From NCBI RefSeq assembly GCF_047511655.1, contig NC_133401.1, forward strand, positions 15,222,001 through 15,286,000: a DNA stretch of 64,000 nucleotides, read 5' to 3'. Positions 53,746 to 64,000 of the stretch are shown here, piece by piece. This stretch comes from Castor canadensis. Taxonomy: Eukaryota; Chordata; Mammalia; Rodentia; Castoridae. The notes beneath the pieces were generated by a model, which ran no database searches, was not told the DNA's origin, and worked only from the letters and a program-made list of their open reading frames with translations. The position numbers and the translations under genes are program-made. Numbering within the stretch: position 1 is the stretch's first letter; every line of letters starts with the position of its first letter.

Positions 53746-54740
53746 TTATTGCTCCATCTCTATTTTGAATGATAGTTTTGCTGGGTAGAGTATCCCAGGG
53801 TTGAAGTTATTTTCATTCAGTGCCCGGAAGATCTCACCCCACGCTCTTCTTGCTTTTAATGTTTCTGTTGAGAACTCTGCTGTGATTTGGATGGGTTTAC
53901 CTTTGTATGTTATTTGCTTTTTCTCTCTTACAGCCTTCAATATTCTTTCCCTAGTTTCTGAGCTTGTTGTTTTAATGATGATATGCTGTGGGGTAGTTCT
54001 ATTTTGATCTGGTCTGTTTGGTGTCCTGGAGGCCTCTTGCATCTGTATGGGAATATCTTTCTCTAGATTTGGGAAATTTTCCGTTATTATTTTGTTGAAT
54101 ATATTATGCATTCCCTTTGCTTGCACCTCTTCTTCTTCTTTGATGCCCATGATTCTCAAGTTTGGTCTTTTGATGGAGTCGGTGAGTTTTTGCATTTTGT
54201 TTTCACAGGTCTTGAGTTGTTTAATTAATAGTTCTTTGGTTTTTCCTTTAATTACCATTTCATCTTCAAGTTCTGAGATTCTGTCTTCTGTTTGTTCTAT
54301 TCTGCTGGATTGGCCTTCCATTTTGTTTTGCAGTTCTGTTTCATTCTTTTTTCTGAGGTTTTCCATATCCTGAGTGGTTTCCTCTTTAATGTTGTCTATT
54401 TTTGTCCTGAGTTCATTTATCTGTTTATTAATCGTGTTCTCTGTTTCACTTTGGTGTTTATACAGTGCTTCTATGGTTTCCTTCATTTCTTCTTTTGCTT
54501 TTTCAAATTCTCTATTTTTGTTGTCTTGGAATTTCTTGAGTGTCTCCTGTACATTTTGGTTGACCCTATCCAGTATCATCTCTATAAAATTCTCATTGAG
54601 AACCTGTAGTATGTCTTCTTTTAAACTATTCTTGTGGCTTCATTGGGTTCTTTGGCATAGTTTATCTTCATTTTGTTGGAGTCTGGATCTGAGTATCTGT
54701 TTTCTTCATTCCCCTCTGGTTCCTGTACTAATTTTTGTAG
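53746..54740 (-). pseudogene. L1 ORF1 (RNA-binding chaperone), frameshifted start
   Basis: A 277-codon open stretch (53,746-54,579) includes a long Glu/Lys-rich coiled coil ('ENTINKQINELRTKIDNIKE'), the RRM region ('RPNLRIMGIKE') and the C-terminal domain ('TPQHIIIKTTSSETRERIL'). Compared with the sister copy at 62.7-63.6 kb, the N-terminal about 50 codons are out of frame near 54,600. Otherwise the protein is nearly complete, so the element is fairly young. Confidence 0.93.
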
Positions 54741-55439
54741 TACAGGAAACTGTGGGGAAACTGGTTTCCTGTTTTTTCTGTCTTCCTGTCATTGTCCTTG
54801 GTGTTGTTACTGTCCCTGTATTGTGTGCAATTAAGTATTTTCTAGCTTGTAATAATAACAATGGTAATATTTAGAATGGAAGGGTGAGAGGAGATGGGAA
54901 GCAAGAAGTTAAAGAAAAGGGAAAAACAGACAAGTAGGAAAAAACAAAACAAGGAATCAAACAAGATTGTTTCAAACGTATAAACAGGGAGCATTAGTGT
55001 ACTAATCGACAGTAAGCTGAACAGGCCTTAGATAGAGAGAGGAATGAAAATAAAAAATAAAAAGAATAAAGATAAGAATAGAAATAAAAAATAAGTAAAT
55101 GAAAGAAATATATATATATATAAATTAAATAAAACAAAATGACAAATAGAAAAAAAAAACCCTCCAAGTTCAAATGCAATGAAGTTTCAGTCTTAATAAT
55201 TTTGGTGTCCGTCTCAGTCTCCAATCCTGGAGATGGTGCCTCAGATGTTGTTCTGTAGTTGTCTCATCAAAGAGGATGCATAAAGTAGAACAAACCTGCA
55301 CAAAAAAACTCCAAAAAACAAAAAAAACCCCACAAAGTGTCCCAAGTTCAAATGCAATACAGTTTCAGTAAGTTTTTCAGCATTCAGGTGTAGTTCGGTT
55401 GTTTTCTCATCAAAGGTAGGGAGAGAGAAAAAAAAGAGT

Positions 55440-56246
55440 CTGGAGACAGTTCTGTGAATGGTATCTGTGGCTGTGGCTTGCCTGCCCGCTGCTGTCAGCC
55501 TGCTGTTGCTGGAGGCATTATTTATGCAGATCTCAGGGGTGAGCTTAGCACTCATCTGGCCCTGCAGGCTTTGTTTACTCAGAGTTTTCCTGTGTGCGAG
55601 CCTCTGCTACAAGCTTTCCCCTTTCCAAGCACACTGGGGGAGGTGACACTGCACCCGCTTTCTCAGGCCTGCCTGTTTGTTTACAGCTCACGTGGGAAGT
55701 GGGTCTTCTCCCATCTCCTGTGGAGTTTTCCTCCTTCTGCCACTCTCACAGCTTTCCAGCTCCTGTTGCTGGGCGCGTGCCCCCGATCCCGCTGGCCCGG
55801 CTTATTTACAGTTCCGGGAAGGATTCCCTTCCCCCAATCTTGGGCGTTCAGTGTGCCCCACCCTCTTTCCCACGTGTCTTTATTGTTCTTATTGCTTATT
55901 ACTCAGTTTCTCTTTTTTCCCCCGAGTGGAGGTCGGTCTGTCCAGGGGGCTATGCTCCTCTGGCCAGGGTTGTCTGTGGGACTACCACAGTACCGCTAAG
56001 CTCACCTTGTCCACATCTTCCCAAGCTGTCTGGGCGCAGGCGACTGGCAGCCTGGGGGCCCTCCTGGTTTCTCCGTTTAATGTGAAGTGGAGATGCTCTG
56101 CGCCAGCTGGAGGTGTGGAGGGGTCAAAGTTTTGCCTCTTCTCAGTGGTTTTGCCTGCAAGGTGTGTCTCCAGCGTCTCTCCAAGATTTCACTATAGGAG
56201 GCATGCTTTCTGCTTCCTCCCTCTAGCTGCCATCTTGGAATCTCCT
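55440..56246 (-). promoter_or_regulatory. L1 5' UTR / internal promoter
   Basis: GC-rich compared with the body. At its very start, 56,229-56,238, the minus strand reads CCAAGATGGC, a YY1-type site placed like the one in human L1 5' UTRs. This supports a true, untruncated L1 5' end. Confidence 0.75.
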
Positions 56247-56247
56247 C

Positions 56248-56264
56248 TGGACTTTACTTTTTTT
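56248..56264 (-). repeat. L1 target-site duplication, 5' copy
   Basis: tggactttacttttttt equals the reverse complement of 15,504-15,520. Ten of the 17 positions are informative non-poly(A) bases. Confidence 0.8.
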
Positions 56265-56269
56265 TGTTT

Positions 56270-56590
56270 TGTTTTTTGGTGGGACTGTGGTTTAAACTCA
56301 GGGCTTTGCACTTGCAAAGCAGGTGTTCTGCTTGAGCCACACCTCCAGTCCATTTTTCTCAGTTTATTTTGGAGATAGGGTCTCACTTTTTGCTCAGGGC
56401 AGCCTGGACACGATCCTATTTTAGGCCTCCTGCCACAGCTGGGATAATAGGATCATATCACCACACCCATCCATTGTTTGAGATAGGATCTCGAAAACTT
56501 TTTGCCCAGACTGGTCTCTAACAGCAATTATCTGGATCTCTTTCTCCCAAGTAGCTAGGATTACAGGCTTGAGCTCCCGTGCCCAGCACC
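56270..56590 (-). repeat. Three-part SINE (ID + B1 + B1)
   Basis: 'gtttaaactcagggctttgc', then two antisense B1 units ('ggagatagggtctcactttt' at 56,372 and 'gagataggatctcgaaaact' at 56,481), ending 'tagctaggattacaggcttg'. Same architecture as the copy at 914. Confidence 0.85.
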
Positions 56591-56852
56591 TGGCCACCTT
56601 TTCATGTCTTGTTTTCTTCTGTTGAGGCTCTTTTCTGGCCAGTTTTGCCTGCCTGGTGTCTGCATGACTCAGGACTCTGCATGTCCCCAATAGGAAGAAG
56701 AAAAATGGCTACCTTCAATGGTGAGTGGGGCTTGCCTTTCTTGCTGTTAAAATTCCATCTCCTCACAACTCTCTTGGGTAGACTCAAGGAGAACAATAGG
56801 GATTTGAACCCATGTGCCACAGAATTATTTTGCCCATTTTGAGTTGTTTTTA
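56591..56852. other. Non-coding stretch, nothing recognised
   Basis: Short unique-looking interval between SINE and microsatellite. Confidence 0.4.
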
Positions 56853-56863
56853 GTATGTATGTA

Positions 56864-56898
<35 letters not shown>

Positions 56899-56976
56899 AT
56901 ATGTGTGTGTTTATGTTTATATATATGTATGTGTGTGTACGTATGTATGTGTATATATATGTATGTATATATGTAT
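56853..56976. repeat. (TG)n/(TATG)n microsatellite
   Basis: A mixed TG, TATG and TA array of about 120 bases. Confidence 0.95.
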
Positions 56977-57176
56977 TCTGGCAGCATGGGGTCTGAACTC
57001 AGGGTCTTGCATTACTAGGCATGTGCTCTATCACTTGAGTCACACCTGCAGCCCTTTTCGCTTTAGTTATTTTTCAGATGGGGTCTCATGCTTTTACCTG
57101 AGGGCAACCTGAGCTGGCAATCTTCCTCTCTACAGCTTATGTAACTGGGATTATAGAATGCACACCACACCTAGCT
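56977..57176 (-). repeat. Composite SINE (ID-like + B1-like)
   Basis: 'ggggtctgaactcagggtct' and 'atttttcagatggggtctca', ending 'gcacaccacacctagc'. Confidence 0.85.
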
Positions 57177-57319
57177 TTTTCTTTGAGCAGGGGAAATTTC
57201 CTGCTCAAAGTCCTTGGTAACTATTCTGCCCCAGTTCCAACTAGTTTTATATACTGACTTTGTTGTGTTTCTGTTGTCTTTAACCTTGAAGGATTCCAGG
57301 CCCATTTCCAACTTTCTTT

Positions 57320-57406
57320 TTTTGCCCAGGGTAGCTTCAAACTGTGATCTTTCTATCTCTGCCTCCCAAGTAGTTGGGATTGTAGGTGTAAGCCACTGCA
57401 TCTGGC
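57320..57406 (-). repeat. B1-like fragment
   Basis: 'gcccagggtagcttcaaact', 'ctcccaagtagttgggattg', 'taagccactgcatctggc'. Confidence 0.8.
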
Positions 57407-57709
57407 TTCTCACATTCTTTTATTATTATTCATTTTATGGAATAGAAAAATTAATCTGAGAAGATAATTCTGTCACTTGAATACTTCTCTGCTCACAAAG
57501 TAGCCATTTTTACGTTCTCATACTCTTCCTTGTATACCCTTACAACTCTACTTGTACTGATGAGTACATCTAAATTTTTAAGTTGGGCTATTTTTATATA
57601 CTGTTGTATAATGTCTTTGTTTTGGTTGTGTTATATTCTCTTTGAGTGGATGTACCTTCTTATTTTAAGTATCTTACACTCACATTTTGCTGATTTAAGA
57701 ATTTTACTT

Positions 57710-57787
57710 TTTTTTAGTGGTTTGAACTCAGGGCCTCATGCTTGCTAGGCAGGTGTTCTTACCACTTGAGCCACTATGCCACCCTGC
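57710..57787 (-). repeat. ID-like SINE monomer
   Basis: 'tggtttgaactcagggcctc' and 'gcttgctaggcaggtgttct'. Confidence 0.85.
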
Positions 57788-58329
57788 ATTTTATGTTTTA
57801 GGCAACACTGCCACCACAGCTTTCCTTCATTTAACCTTTATCCCAAAAGTCAGTTCTGAAAACGGTATGCCAGTTTTTTGTCTTAGCATACTCGAAGCTC
57901 AGTTTTGGAAGGCTGCCTTGACATCCTTTGCCTGGCTTGCTCTTTTGTGGTTAGAACCTCCAAACATGGCCCAGCACCACAGCCTGCTCCACACAGACCT
58001 TGGAGAAAGTTTTCACACAGGCAAAGTTGCATGCTGTGGTCCCTAGGCCTGTGTCCCAACTTGTATATTTTTGATTTACTGCTGTCCTCTTAATCCCTTT
58101 ATGTAGAAAGTACTCTTGAGCAAAGTAAGCAGTAACCTCCATTCAAAGTGCTCAGCAATACTTGGAGATTTGCCAACCAGGTGTATTCTGTTCCTGTATC
58201 CCTCCTCACACCAGTGAAAGGAGGCACTTCTCTGTTTCATCTTCATTTTAAATGTAAAACACGAGAAGCCCTCTCAGGTTCACCAGAAAACTAAGAGCCT
58301 GGAATGTGTCATTCTGCTCCAGTCAAAAG
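57788..58329. other. Non-coding stretch, nothing recognised
   Basis: Frames of 60-100 codons overlap on both strands with no domain. Probably unique intergenic DNA. Confidence 0.4.
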
Positions 58330-58405
58330 AGGCAAGATGCCCAGTGGTACAGCTTGCCTAGCATGTGCAAGGCCCTGGGTTTCACCCCTAGCACTGAAAA
58401 AACCA
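58330..58405 (+). repeat. ID-like SINE monomer, sense
   Basis: 'gatgcccagtggtacagctt', 'gcaaggccctgggtttcacc' and 'tagcactgaaaaaacc'. Confidence 0.8.
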
Positions 58406-58909
58406 AAAATCCCTGAATGCTCCATTGCCAGGCCTGTGCCCTGTCCTGTGGATGTCTTGTGTGCCCTGTGCCATGGATGTCTGGCGATCCCTATTGAATG
58501 ATGACGTATACAGGTGGCACTGCTCTTTCCTGGTTTTCTCCTTGGGGTGGCCTCTTCTCTTCTGATGTGGTATATCTTTACGTGCACCTGAGCTCCAGGC
58601 ATCTAATTAAAGTGATATCATACTCATTGTAGAGTCTTTACAGTACTCGGCGGCAAAGATGCCTTGCACAGTGTTTACAAAACAATTAACACCTAGGATA
58701 AAAGCATTTACCAAACGATATCAGAAACAGAAAAAATTTATAATAAGAATCTTACACACAATTGAAAGAAAAAAAGTCCAAAAGAATGCAAACAAAGGAT
58801 ATGAGGAGGTGAACTGAAAGGGGAATTTGAGATGGTTAGTACATACTTGAAATGGTGGTATCTGTTTATAATTAAGTAACTGAGAATACTAAAATAAATT
58901 ATTCCTTGT
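58406..58909. other. Non-coding stretch, nothing recognised
   Basis: AT-rich with no repeat core identified. Confidence 0.4.
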
Positions 58910-58997
58910 TTTTTTTTTTTGGTGGCACTGGGGTTTGAACTCATTGCCTCACACTTTTTAGGCAGGCACTCTACCACTTGGGCCACTGAGCCAGCCT
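58910..58997 (-). repeat. ID-like SINE monomer
   Basis: T-run, 'ggggtttgaactcattgcct', 'ctctaccacttgggccactg'. Confidence 0.87.
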
Positions 58998-59151
58998 TAA
59001 ACAACAAATTATATTACTCAAACCATGAGTTTATTTATAACCTGTTTTTGGCCAACATAAGATCAGGGTACTTGTACTCTTACATTGAAAGATTAGGAAT
59101 GTAGGTAAAAACCTGGAGAGAAAGTCTACAATGAAAAAAATTACCAAAACA

Positions 59152-59270
59152 TGCTCGGTGTGGTGTGCATGACGATATTTTCAGCACTCAGGAGGCTAAC
59201 GCAGAAGGATTGTGAGTTTCAAGGTCAGCTTTCACTACAATAGTGAGACCTTGTTTCAAAAGAAAATACA
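59152..59270 (+). repeat. B1-like monomer, sense
   Basis: 'ctcggtgtggtgtgcatgac', 'cagcactcaggaggctaacg' and 'agtgagaccttgtttcaaaa'. Confidence 0.85.
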
Positions 59271-59309
59271 AAACGTCTATAATTAATGATCATGATTAAA
59301 AATTTTTTT

Positions 59310-59426
59310 TGGCCTTTTCAAACAGGATTTTACTATGTAGCCCAGGCTGGCCTTGAACTCATGATCTTCCTGTCCTTGGCACCCTGGGTACTACTGGGAT
59401 TACAGGTGTGCACCACCACTCCTGAC
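59310..59426 (-). repeat. B1-like monomer
   Basis: 'actatgtagcccaggctggc', 'cttgaactcatgatcttcct', 'tactgggattacaggtgtgc'. It faces the preceding B1 copy. Confidence 0.88.
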
Positions 59427-60905
59427 TTACTAGGCTGCCTTGATCTCCTTTCTTCAGTTGCTTTTTTTTTTTTAATTTCACACTGACTATGAACCGAAAA
59501 TAAAGGAAAGGAAACCACCAAAGTAGACCAACAGTAATGCTCCAAGATGCTAATGTTGAGATTTAGGCCCTCTCTCACATGCACAGTCAGAAGTGATTGT
59601 GAGAAATTTTCCCAGTCCTCCTACACATTTGCCTGGGATCATTATGATTTATTTATTTGTTTATTCATTTGTGCATACATTGTTTGGGCCATTTCTCCCC
59701 CATGCCCCCCCGCCTCTTCCTCTCCCCACTCCCTTCACTTCCAGGAAGAACCTGTTCTGCCCTCTTGTCTAATTTTGTTGAAGTGTAGACATAAGCAATA
59801 ATAAGAGAGACAGCGTTTTTGCTAATTGAGCTAAGGACAGCTATACAGAGATTCCTAGCATTGCTTCCATGCACAAGTGTATTACAACCTGAATTGATTC
59901 ATCTCTACCTGACCTCTTCACTACTTCCCGATCACCTTCCCATAGTGACCTCTGTCATTTTAAGGTTACTGTATTAACTCCTTTACAGTGGGGACCTCAA
60001 ACAACTTTCAAGTTTTGGGTTCCCTACCTTTCCCTATTTCCCAGTACGTGTGACCTCCTCAGTGTATGACCCATGTTCAATAATATTACTGCATTTTTTT
60101 AGGTCTAAAGTTCACATTTGAGGAAGAATGTATGATTTTTGGTCTTCTGAGCTTGGCTAACCTCGCTCAAGATGATGTTCTCCAGTTCCATCCATTTACT
60201 TGTGAATGATAAGATTTCATTCTTCTTCATGGCTGAGTAAAATTCCATTGTGTATAAATACCACATTTTCTTAATCCATTCGTCAGTAGTGGAGCATCTT
60301 GGCTGTTTCCATAGCTTGGCTATTGTGAATAGTGCTGCAATAAACATGGGTGTGCAGATGCCTCTGGAGTAATCTGTGTCACATTCCTTTGGGTATATCC
60401 CCAGGAATGGGATTGCTGGATCATATGGCAGATCTATGTTTAGTTTATTAAGAAGCCTCCATATTGTTTTCCAGAGTGGTTCCTTTTCCCCTACATCCTC
60501 ACCAACATTTGTTGTTGGTGGTGCTTTTGATAATAGCTATTCTAACAGGGATGAGGTGGAATTTTAGTGTGGTTTTGATTTGCATTTCCTTTATGGCCAG
60601 AGATGGTGAGCATTTTTTCATGTGTTTTTTGGTCATTTAGATTTCTTCTTTTGAAAAAGTTCTGTTTAGTTCAGTTGCCCATTTCTTTATTGGTTCATTG
60701 ATTTTGGGGGGAGTTTAGTTTTTTGAGCTCCCTATATATTCTGCTTATCAGTTATTTGTCTGATGTATAGCTAGAAAATATGTTCTCCCACTTTGTGGGT
60801 GGTCTCTTCAGTTTAGAGACCATTTCTTTTGTTGTGCGGAAGCTTTTTAATTTCATGTAGTCCCATTTGTCCATCCTTTCTCTTAGTTGCTGAGCTGCTG
60901 GGGTT

Positions 60906-62380
60906 CTATTGAGGAAGTCCTAGCCTATACCCATCACTTCCAGAGTATTCCCTGCTGTTTTCTGTACTAACTTCAGAGTTTTTTGGGAGACTCTTTATCA
61001 CTACTTCAATTTCATTTCGTGTTATAGATTTATTTAGGTGGTTAATATCCTCTTGGTTCAATTTTGGATGGTCATAAGTATCTAGAAATTTGTCCATTTC
61101 TTTAAGATTTTCAAATTTATTGTAATATAGGTTCTCAAAGTAATCTCTGATGATTCCCTGGATTTCCCTGGTGTTTGTTGTTATCTCCCCTTTTGCATTT
61201 CTGATTTTACTGATTTTGGTTTTTTCTCTCCTCGCTTTAGTCAGATTTGCCAGGGGTCTGTCAATCTTGTTCTTTTTTCAAAGAACCAGCTTTTTGTTTC
61301 ATTGATTCTTTGTATGGTTTTTTTTGGTCTCTATTTCATTAATTTTGGCACTTATTTTTATTATTTCTCTCCTTCTGCTTGTTTTGGGTTTTGCTTGTTC
61401 TTGTTTTTCTAAGAGTTTGAGATGTAGCATTAGGTCATTGATTTGAGATCTTTCTGTCTTTTTAATATATGCACTCATGGTTATAAACTTTCCTCTCAGG
61501 ACTACCTTTGCTGTGTGCCACAGGTTCTGGTAGGTCATGTTTTCATTTTTGTTCACTTCCAGGAACCTTTTAATTTCCTCTTTTATTTCATCAGTGACCC
61601 ATTGATCATTGAGCAATGTGTTGTTCAGCTTCCAGTTGTTTGCATATTTTCTGCTGTTGTTTTGTTGTTAATTCTAGTTTTAATTCATTGTGATCAGATA
61701 GAATACATGGGATTATTTCTATTTTTTTAATATTTGCTGAGGCTTGGTTTGTGCCCTAAGATATGATCAATTTTGGAGAAAGTTCCATGGGCTGTTGAGA
61801 AGAATGTATATTGTGCAGAAGTTGGATGAAATATCCTGTAGTCATCAGCTAGGTCCATTTGATCTATGGTGTGATTTAGTTCTAGAATTTCTTTATTGAT
61901 TTTTTGTTTGGATGACCTGTCTATTGGTGATAGGAGGGTATTAAAGTTTCCCACTACCACTGTGTTGGAGTTTATATGTGCTTTTAAAAAGTCCTTTAGA
62001 GTATGTTTGATGAAGTTGGGTGCACTGATAGTGGGTGCATATAGGTTAACAATTATTATTTCCTTTTGGTTTATTTCTCCTTTTATTAGTATGGAGTGTC
62101 CTTTATCTCATTTGATCAATGTAAGTTTGAAGTCTACTTTGTCTGAAATAAGTATTGGTACTCTTGCCTGTTTTTGGGGGCCATTGGCTTGGTAAATCTT
62201 CTTCCAGCCTTTCACCCTAAGCCAGTATTTGTTTCCGTCAATGAGATGGGTCTCCTGTAAACAACAGATTGTTGGATCTTCCTTTTTAATCCAGTTTGCC
62301 AAATGGTGTCTTTTGATGGGGGAGTTGAGTCTGTTCACATTCATTGTTAATATTGATAGGTATGTGGTGATTCCTGTCAT
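60906..62380 (-). pseudogene. L1 ORF2 remnant, RT core deleted
   Basis: The endonuclease start MTGITTYLS at 62,380 and 'CCLQETHL' are kept. RT fingers are partly kept (60,906-61,097 with 'NSEVSTENS' created at the deletion join). The stretch with the FADD catalytic box is missing. Several stops follow. Confidence 0.9.
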
Positions 62381-62665
62381 TTAGTTGTTTTTGTTGTTTA
62401 AGGGTTTGATGTGTGCATCTAAATCAATGTTACTCTCTACTTTCTTGCCTTTTCTTCTTCTGTGGTTTGGTACTGCCTGTCTTTTCTTGGTTTTATATGC
62501 TTTCATTTTCTGTGTGCAAAATTCCTTGAAGAATCTTTTGTAGTGGTGGCTTGGTGGTCAAATATTGTTTTAGTTTCTGCTTATCATGGAAGACTTTTAT
62601 TGCTCCATCTATTTTGAATGATAGTTTTGCTGGGTAGAGTATCTTAGGGTTGAAGTTATTTTCAT

Positions 62666-63614
62666 TCAGTGTCTGAATACCTCACTCCATGCCATTCTTG
62701 CTTTTAAGGGTTCCATTGAGAAATCTGTGATTTTGATGGGTTTACCTATATATGTTATTTGTGTTTTCTCTCTTACAGCCTTCAGTATTCTTTCTCTATT
62801 CTCTGTGCTTGTTGTTTTAATGATAATATGTCTTTGGGAAGTCCTGTTTTGGTGAAGTCTGTTTGGTGTCCTGGAGGATTCCTGTACCTGAATGGGTATA
62901 ACTTTCTCTAGATTTGGGAAATTTTCTGTTATTATTTTATTGACTATATTATGAATCCCTTTTGCTTGCACCTCTTCTCCCATGCACCTCTTCAATGCCC
63001 ATGATTCTCAGGTTTGTTCTTTTGATGGAGTCAGTGAGTTCTTGCATATTCCTTTTGCATGTCTTGAGTTGTATGACTAACAGTTCTTCAGTTTTTCCTT
63101 TAATTTCCATTTTATCTTCAAGTTCTGAGATTCTGGCTTCCACTTGTTCTAGTCTGCAGGAGTGGCCTTCCACTGTGTTTTGTGTTTCTGTTTCATTCTT
63201 TTTTCTGAGGTTTTCCATATTATGGGTCACTTCTTCTTTCATATTGTCTAATTTCATCTTTAATTTATTTATCTCTCTATTTATAGTGTTCTCTGTTTCA
63301 CTTTGGTGTTTATTTAGGGCTCCTATGAGTTCATTTATTTGTTTCTGTGTCTTCTCTTGTTCTTTATTTTTGGTGTCTTGAAATTTCTCGAGTGCCTCTT
63401 GTACATTTTGGTTAACCATGTCTAGTAGCATCTCCATGAAGTTCTCAGTGATTATGTGCAGGATTTCTTCTTTGAGGGTGTTTTTGTGGACATTGTTGGT
63501 TTCTTTGGTGTCATTTATCTTTGCTTTGTTGGAGTCCAGAACTGGGTATTTTTTTTCTTCATTTCCCTCTGAATCCTGTATTAAATTATTTTTTGGGGGG
63601 AGAATGTTTTCCAT
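62666..63614 (-). pseudogene. L1 ORF1, one frameshift
   Basis: Begins at 63,614 (MENILPPKN). The coiled coil follows ('ENTINREINKLKMKLDNMKE') to 62,949, then a frameshift leads into the RRM/C-terminal part (62,666-62,995, 'SQRHIIIKTTSTENRERIL'). The extra 13-base-class change at 62,975-62,995 (repeat of 'gcacctctt') explains the shift. Confidence 0.92.
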
Positions 63615-64000
63615 CCCTTTTTCTTCTTCCCATCACTCCACTTAGTACTGTGCAACTGTGTTCTTGATAGGCTAGTTGGTAGTTTCAGTCATTTGTTTTC
63701 TTTCCCTTGATTTAATTTTATTTTGTGGTTGTACTGGGTTTTTAGTTAAGTTGGAGTGCTATTTCTGTCCCTGTTCTGGGTGTAAGTTAGTATTAACTAA
63801 TTCACAGGTTTAATACCTGACCAGTAGTTTATGTATTACATAGGAGACCCTTTGGTAGTAATATCTACAAGCAATGGGAGTTGGGGGGGTTAACATTTGT
63901 AAAGCTAGCTATAGAAATTTGGGGAGTTGGATATGGTAGCACTAAAGGGGGAGATGGGGAGTGGGGTGGGTGAGTGCGGAAAGCAGTGTGGGGGCTGCTG
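63615..64000 (-). promoter_or_regulatory. Start of L1 5' UTR, cut by window edge
   Basis: Upstream of ORF1 in the second L1. The composition becomes G-rich toward the window end. The 5' terminus is outside. Confidence 0.6.

Larger units (their letters stand above)
50329..56246 (-). mobile_element. Long L1 with 5' end, lacking its 3' end
   Basis: Runs from the 5' end at about 56,246 through a GC-rich 5' UTR (about 55,440-56,246) and an A-rich spacer. Then come ORF1 (53,746-54,740, one frameshift) and ORF2 (50,329-53,528, several frameshifts). It lacks about 1.1 kb at the 3' end: the ORF2 C-terminus, 3' UTR and poly(A). L1s normally lose the 5' end, so a missing 3' end signals a later break. 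The flank beyond the 5' end carries TGGACTTTACTTTTTTT, the inverted match of the flank after the poly(A) at 15.51 kb. Confidence 0.95.
59640..64000 (-). mobile_element. Second long L1, internal deletion, runs off the window
   Basis: The reversed 3' end starts at about 59,645 (tttatttatttgtttattca). 3' UTR and ORF2 C-terminus follow to about 60,980. There the sequence jumps to a point about 1.5 kb further upstream in ORF2, as judged against the copy at 50-56 kb (50,645 to about 52,140). ORF2 resumes to its start at 62,380. ORF1 lies at 62,666-63,614, and 5' UTR-type sequence continues to the window end. Confidence 0.93.

Noticed and set aside
53801-54874. Hydrophobic Phe/Leu/Ser-rich frames resembling membrane proteins
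   Set aside because: They are antisense to the Glu/Lys-rich coiled coil of L1 ORF1, whose complement always reads as hydrophobic.
55454-56378. Overlapping frames of 163-233 codons on the plus strand
   Set aside because: They arise from the GC-rich L1 5' UTR read in antisense and run into a SINE. No domain or exon structure.

Overview
The window is mammalian nuclear DNA: introns, sparse exons, and a dense layer of retrotransposons. The many SINEs combine a tRNA/ID-like part with one to three 7SL/B1-like parts. Together with the L1 type this points to a rodent, probably Castorimorpha (beaver, kangaroo rat or gopher group). That placement is inference from repeat style, not from a search.

One host gene can be read completely. 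It is a KRAB zinc-finger gene on the minus strand, with a CpG promoter and 5' exon near 43.41-43.5 kb. A 5-codon first coding exon lies at 33.0 kb, KRAB-A (127 nt) at 30.4 kb, KRAB-B (96 nt) at 28.8 kb, and one long C2H2 exon at 22.85-24.66 kb. All junctions are in phase and give about 683 residues. It belongs to the ZNF112/ZNF235/ZNF285/ZNF229 group (human 19q13.31 type) and looks most like ZNF229. A second CpG promoter at 16.1-17.0 kb carries four ACTACA-N2-TCCCA-type sites (ZNF143/THAP11 style). It has no recognisable coding exon nearby, so it probably drives a neighbouring minus-strand gene whose body lies left of the window.

Layout: 0-7.6 kb, SINEs, an old L1 3' end and a MaLR LTR. 7.6-12.1 kb, a decayed gammaretrovirus-like provirus on the minus strand (3' LTR, integrase, RNase H, RT fragment, protease, gag capsid/nucleocapsid). 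12.4-15.5 kb, an L1 / gag-matrix / L1 block in inverted order. 16-17 kb, the orphan promoter. 17-22.8 kb, old L1 and SINEs. 22.8-43.8 kb, the KRAB-ZNF gene with repeat-filled introns. 44.0-48.4 kb, LTR fragments and an env-bearing deleted provirus bounded by GGGG duplications. 49.87-50.33 kb, an LTR with a tRNA-Thr-like primer site. 50.33-56.25 kb, the 5' six kilobases of an L1. 56.3-59.6 kb, SINEs. 59.6-64.0 kb, a second L1 with an internal deletion that runs off the window.

The most striking structure is a set of broken repeats that fit one another. The L1 ending at 56.25 kb (minus) lacks its 3' end. The L1 3' end at 14.28-15.51 kb (plus) lacks its 5' part. Both are flanked by the same target-site duplication in inverted orientation. 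The provirus at 7.6-12.1 kb lacks its 5' LTR, and an orphan 5' LTR plus primer site of the same family lies exactly at the other edge of the interval. A roughly 36-kb inversion (about 14.28-50.33 kb) carrying the whole KRAB-ZNF gene would explain both. A smaller nested inversion (12.45-14.28 kb) explains the flipped gag-matrix piece. A misassembly in repeats is the main alternative.
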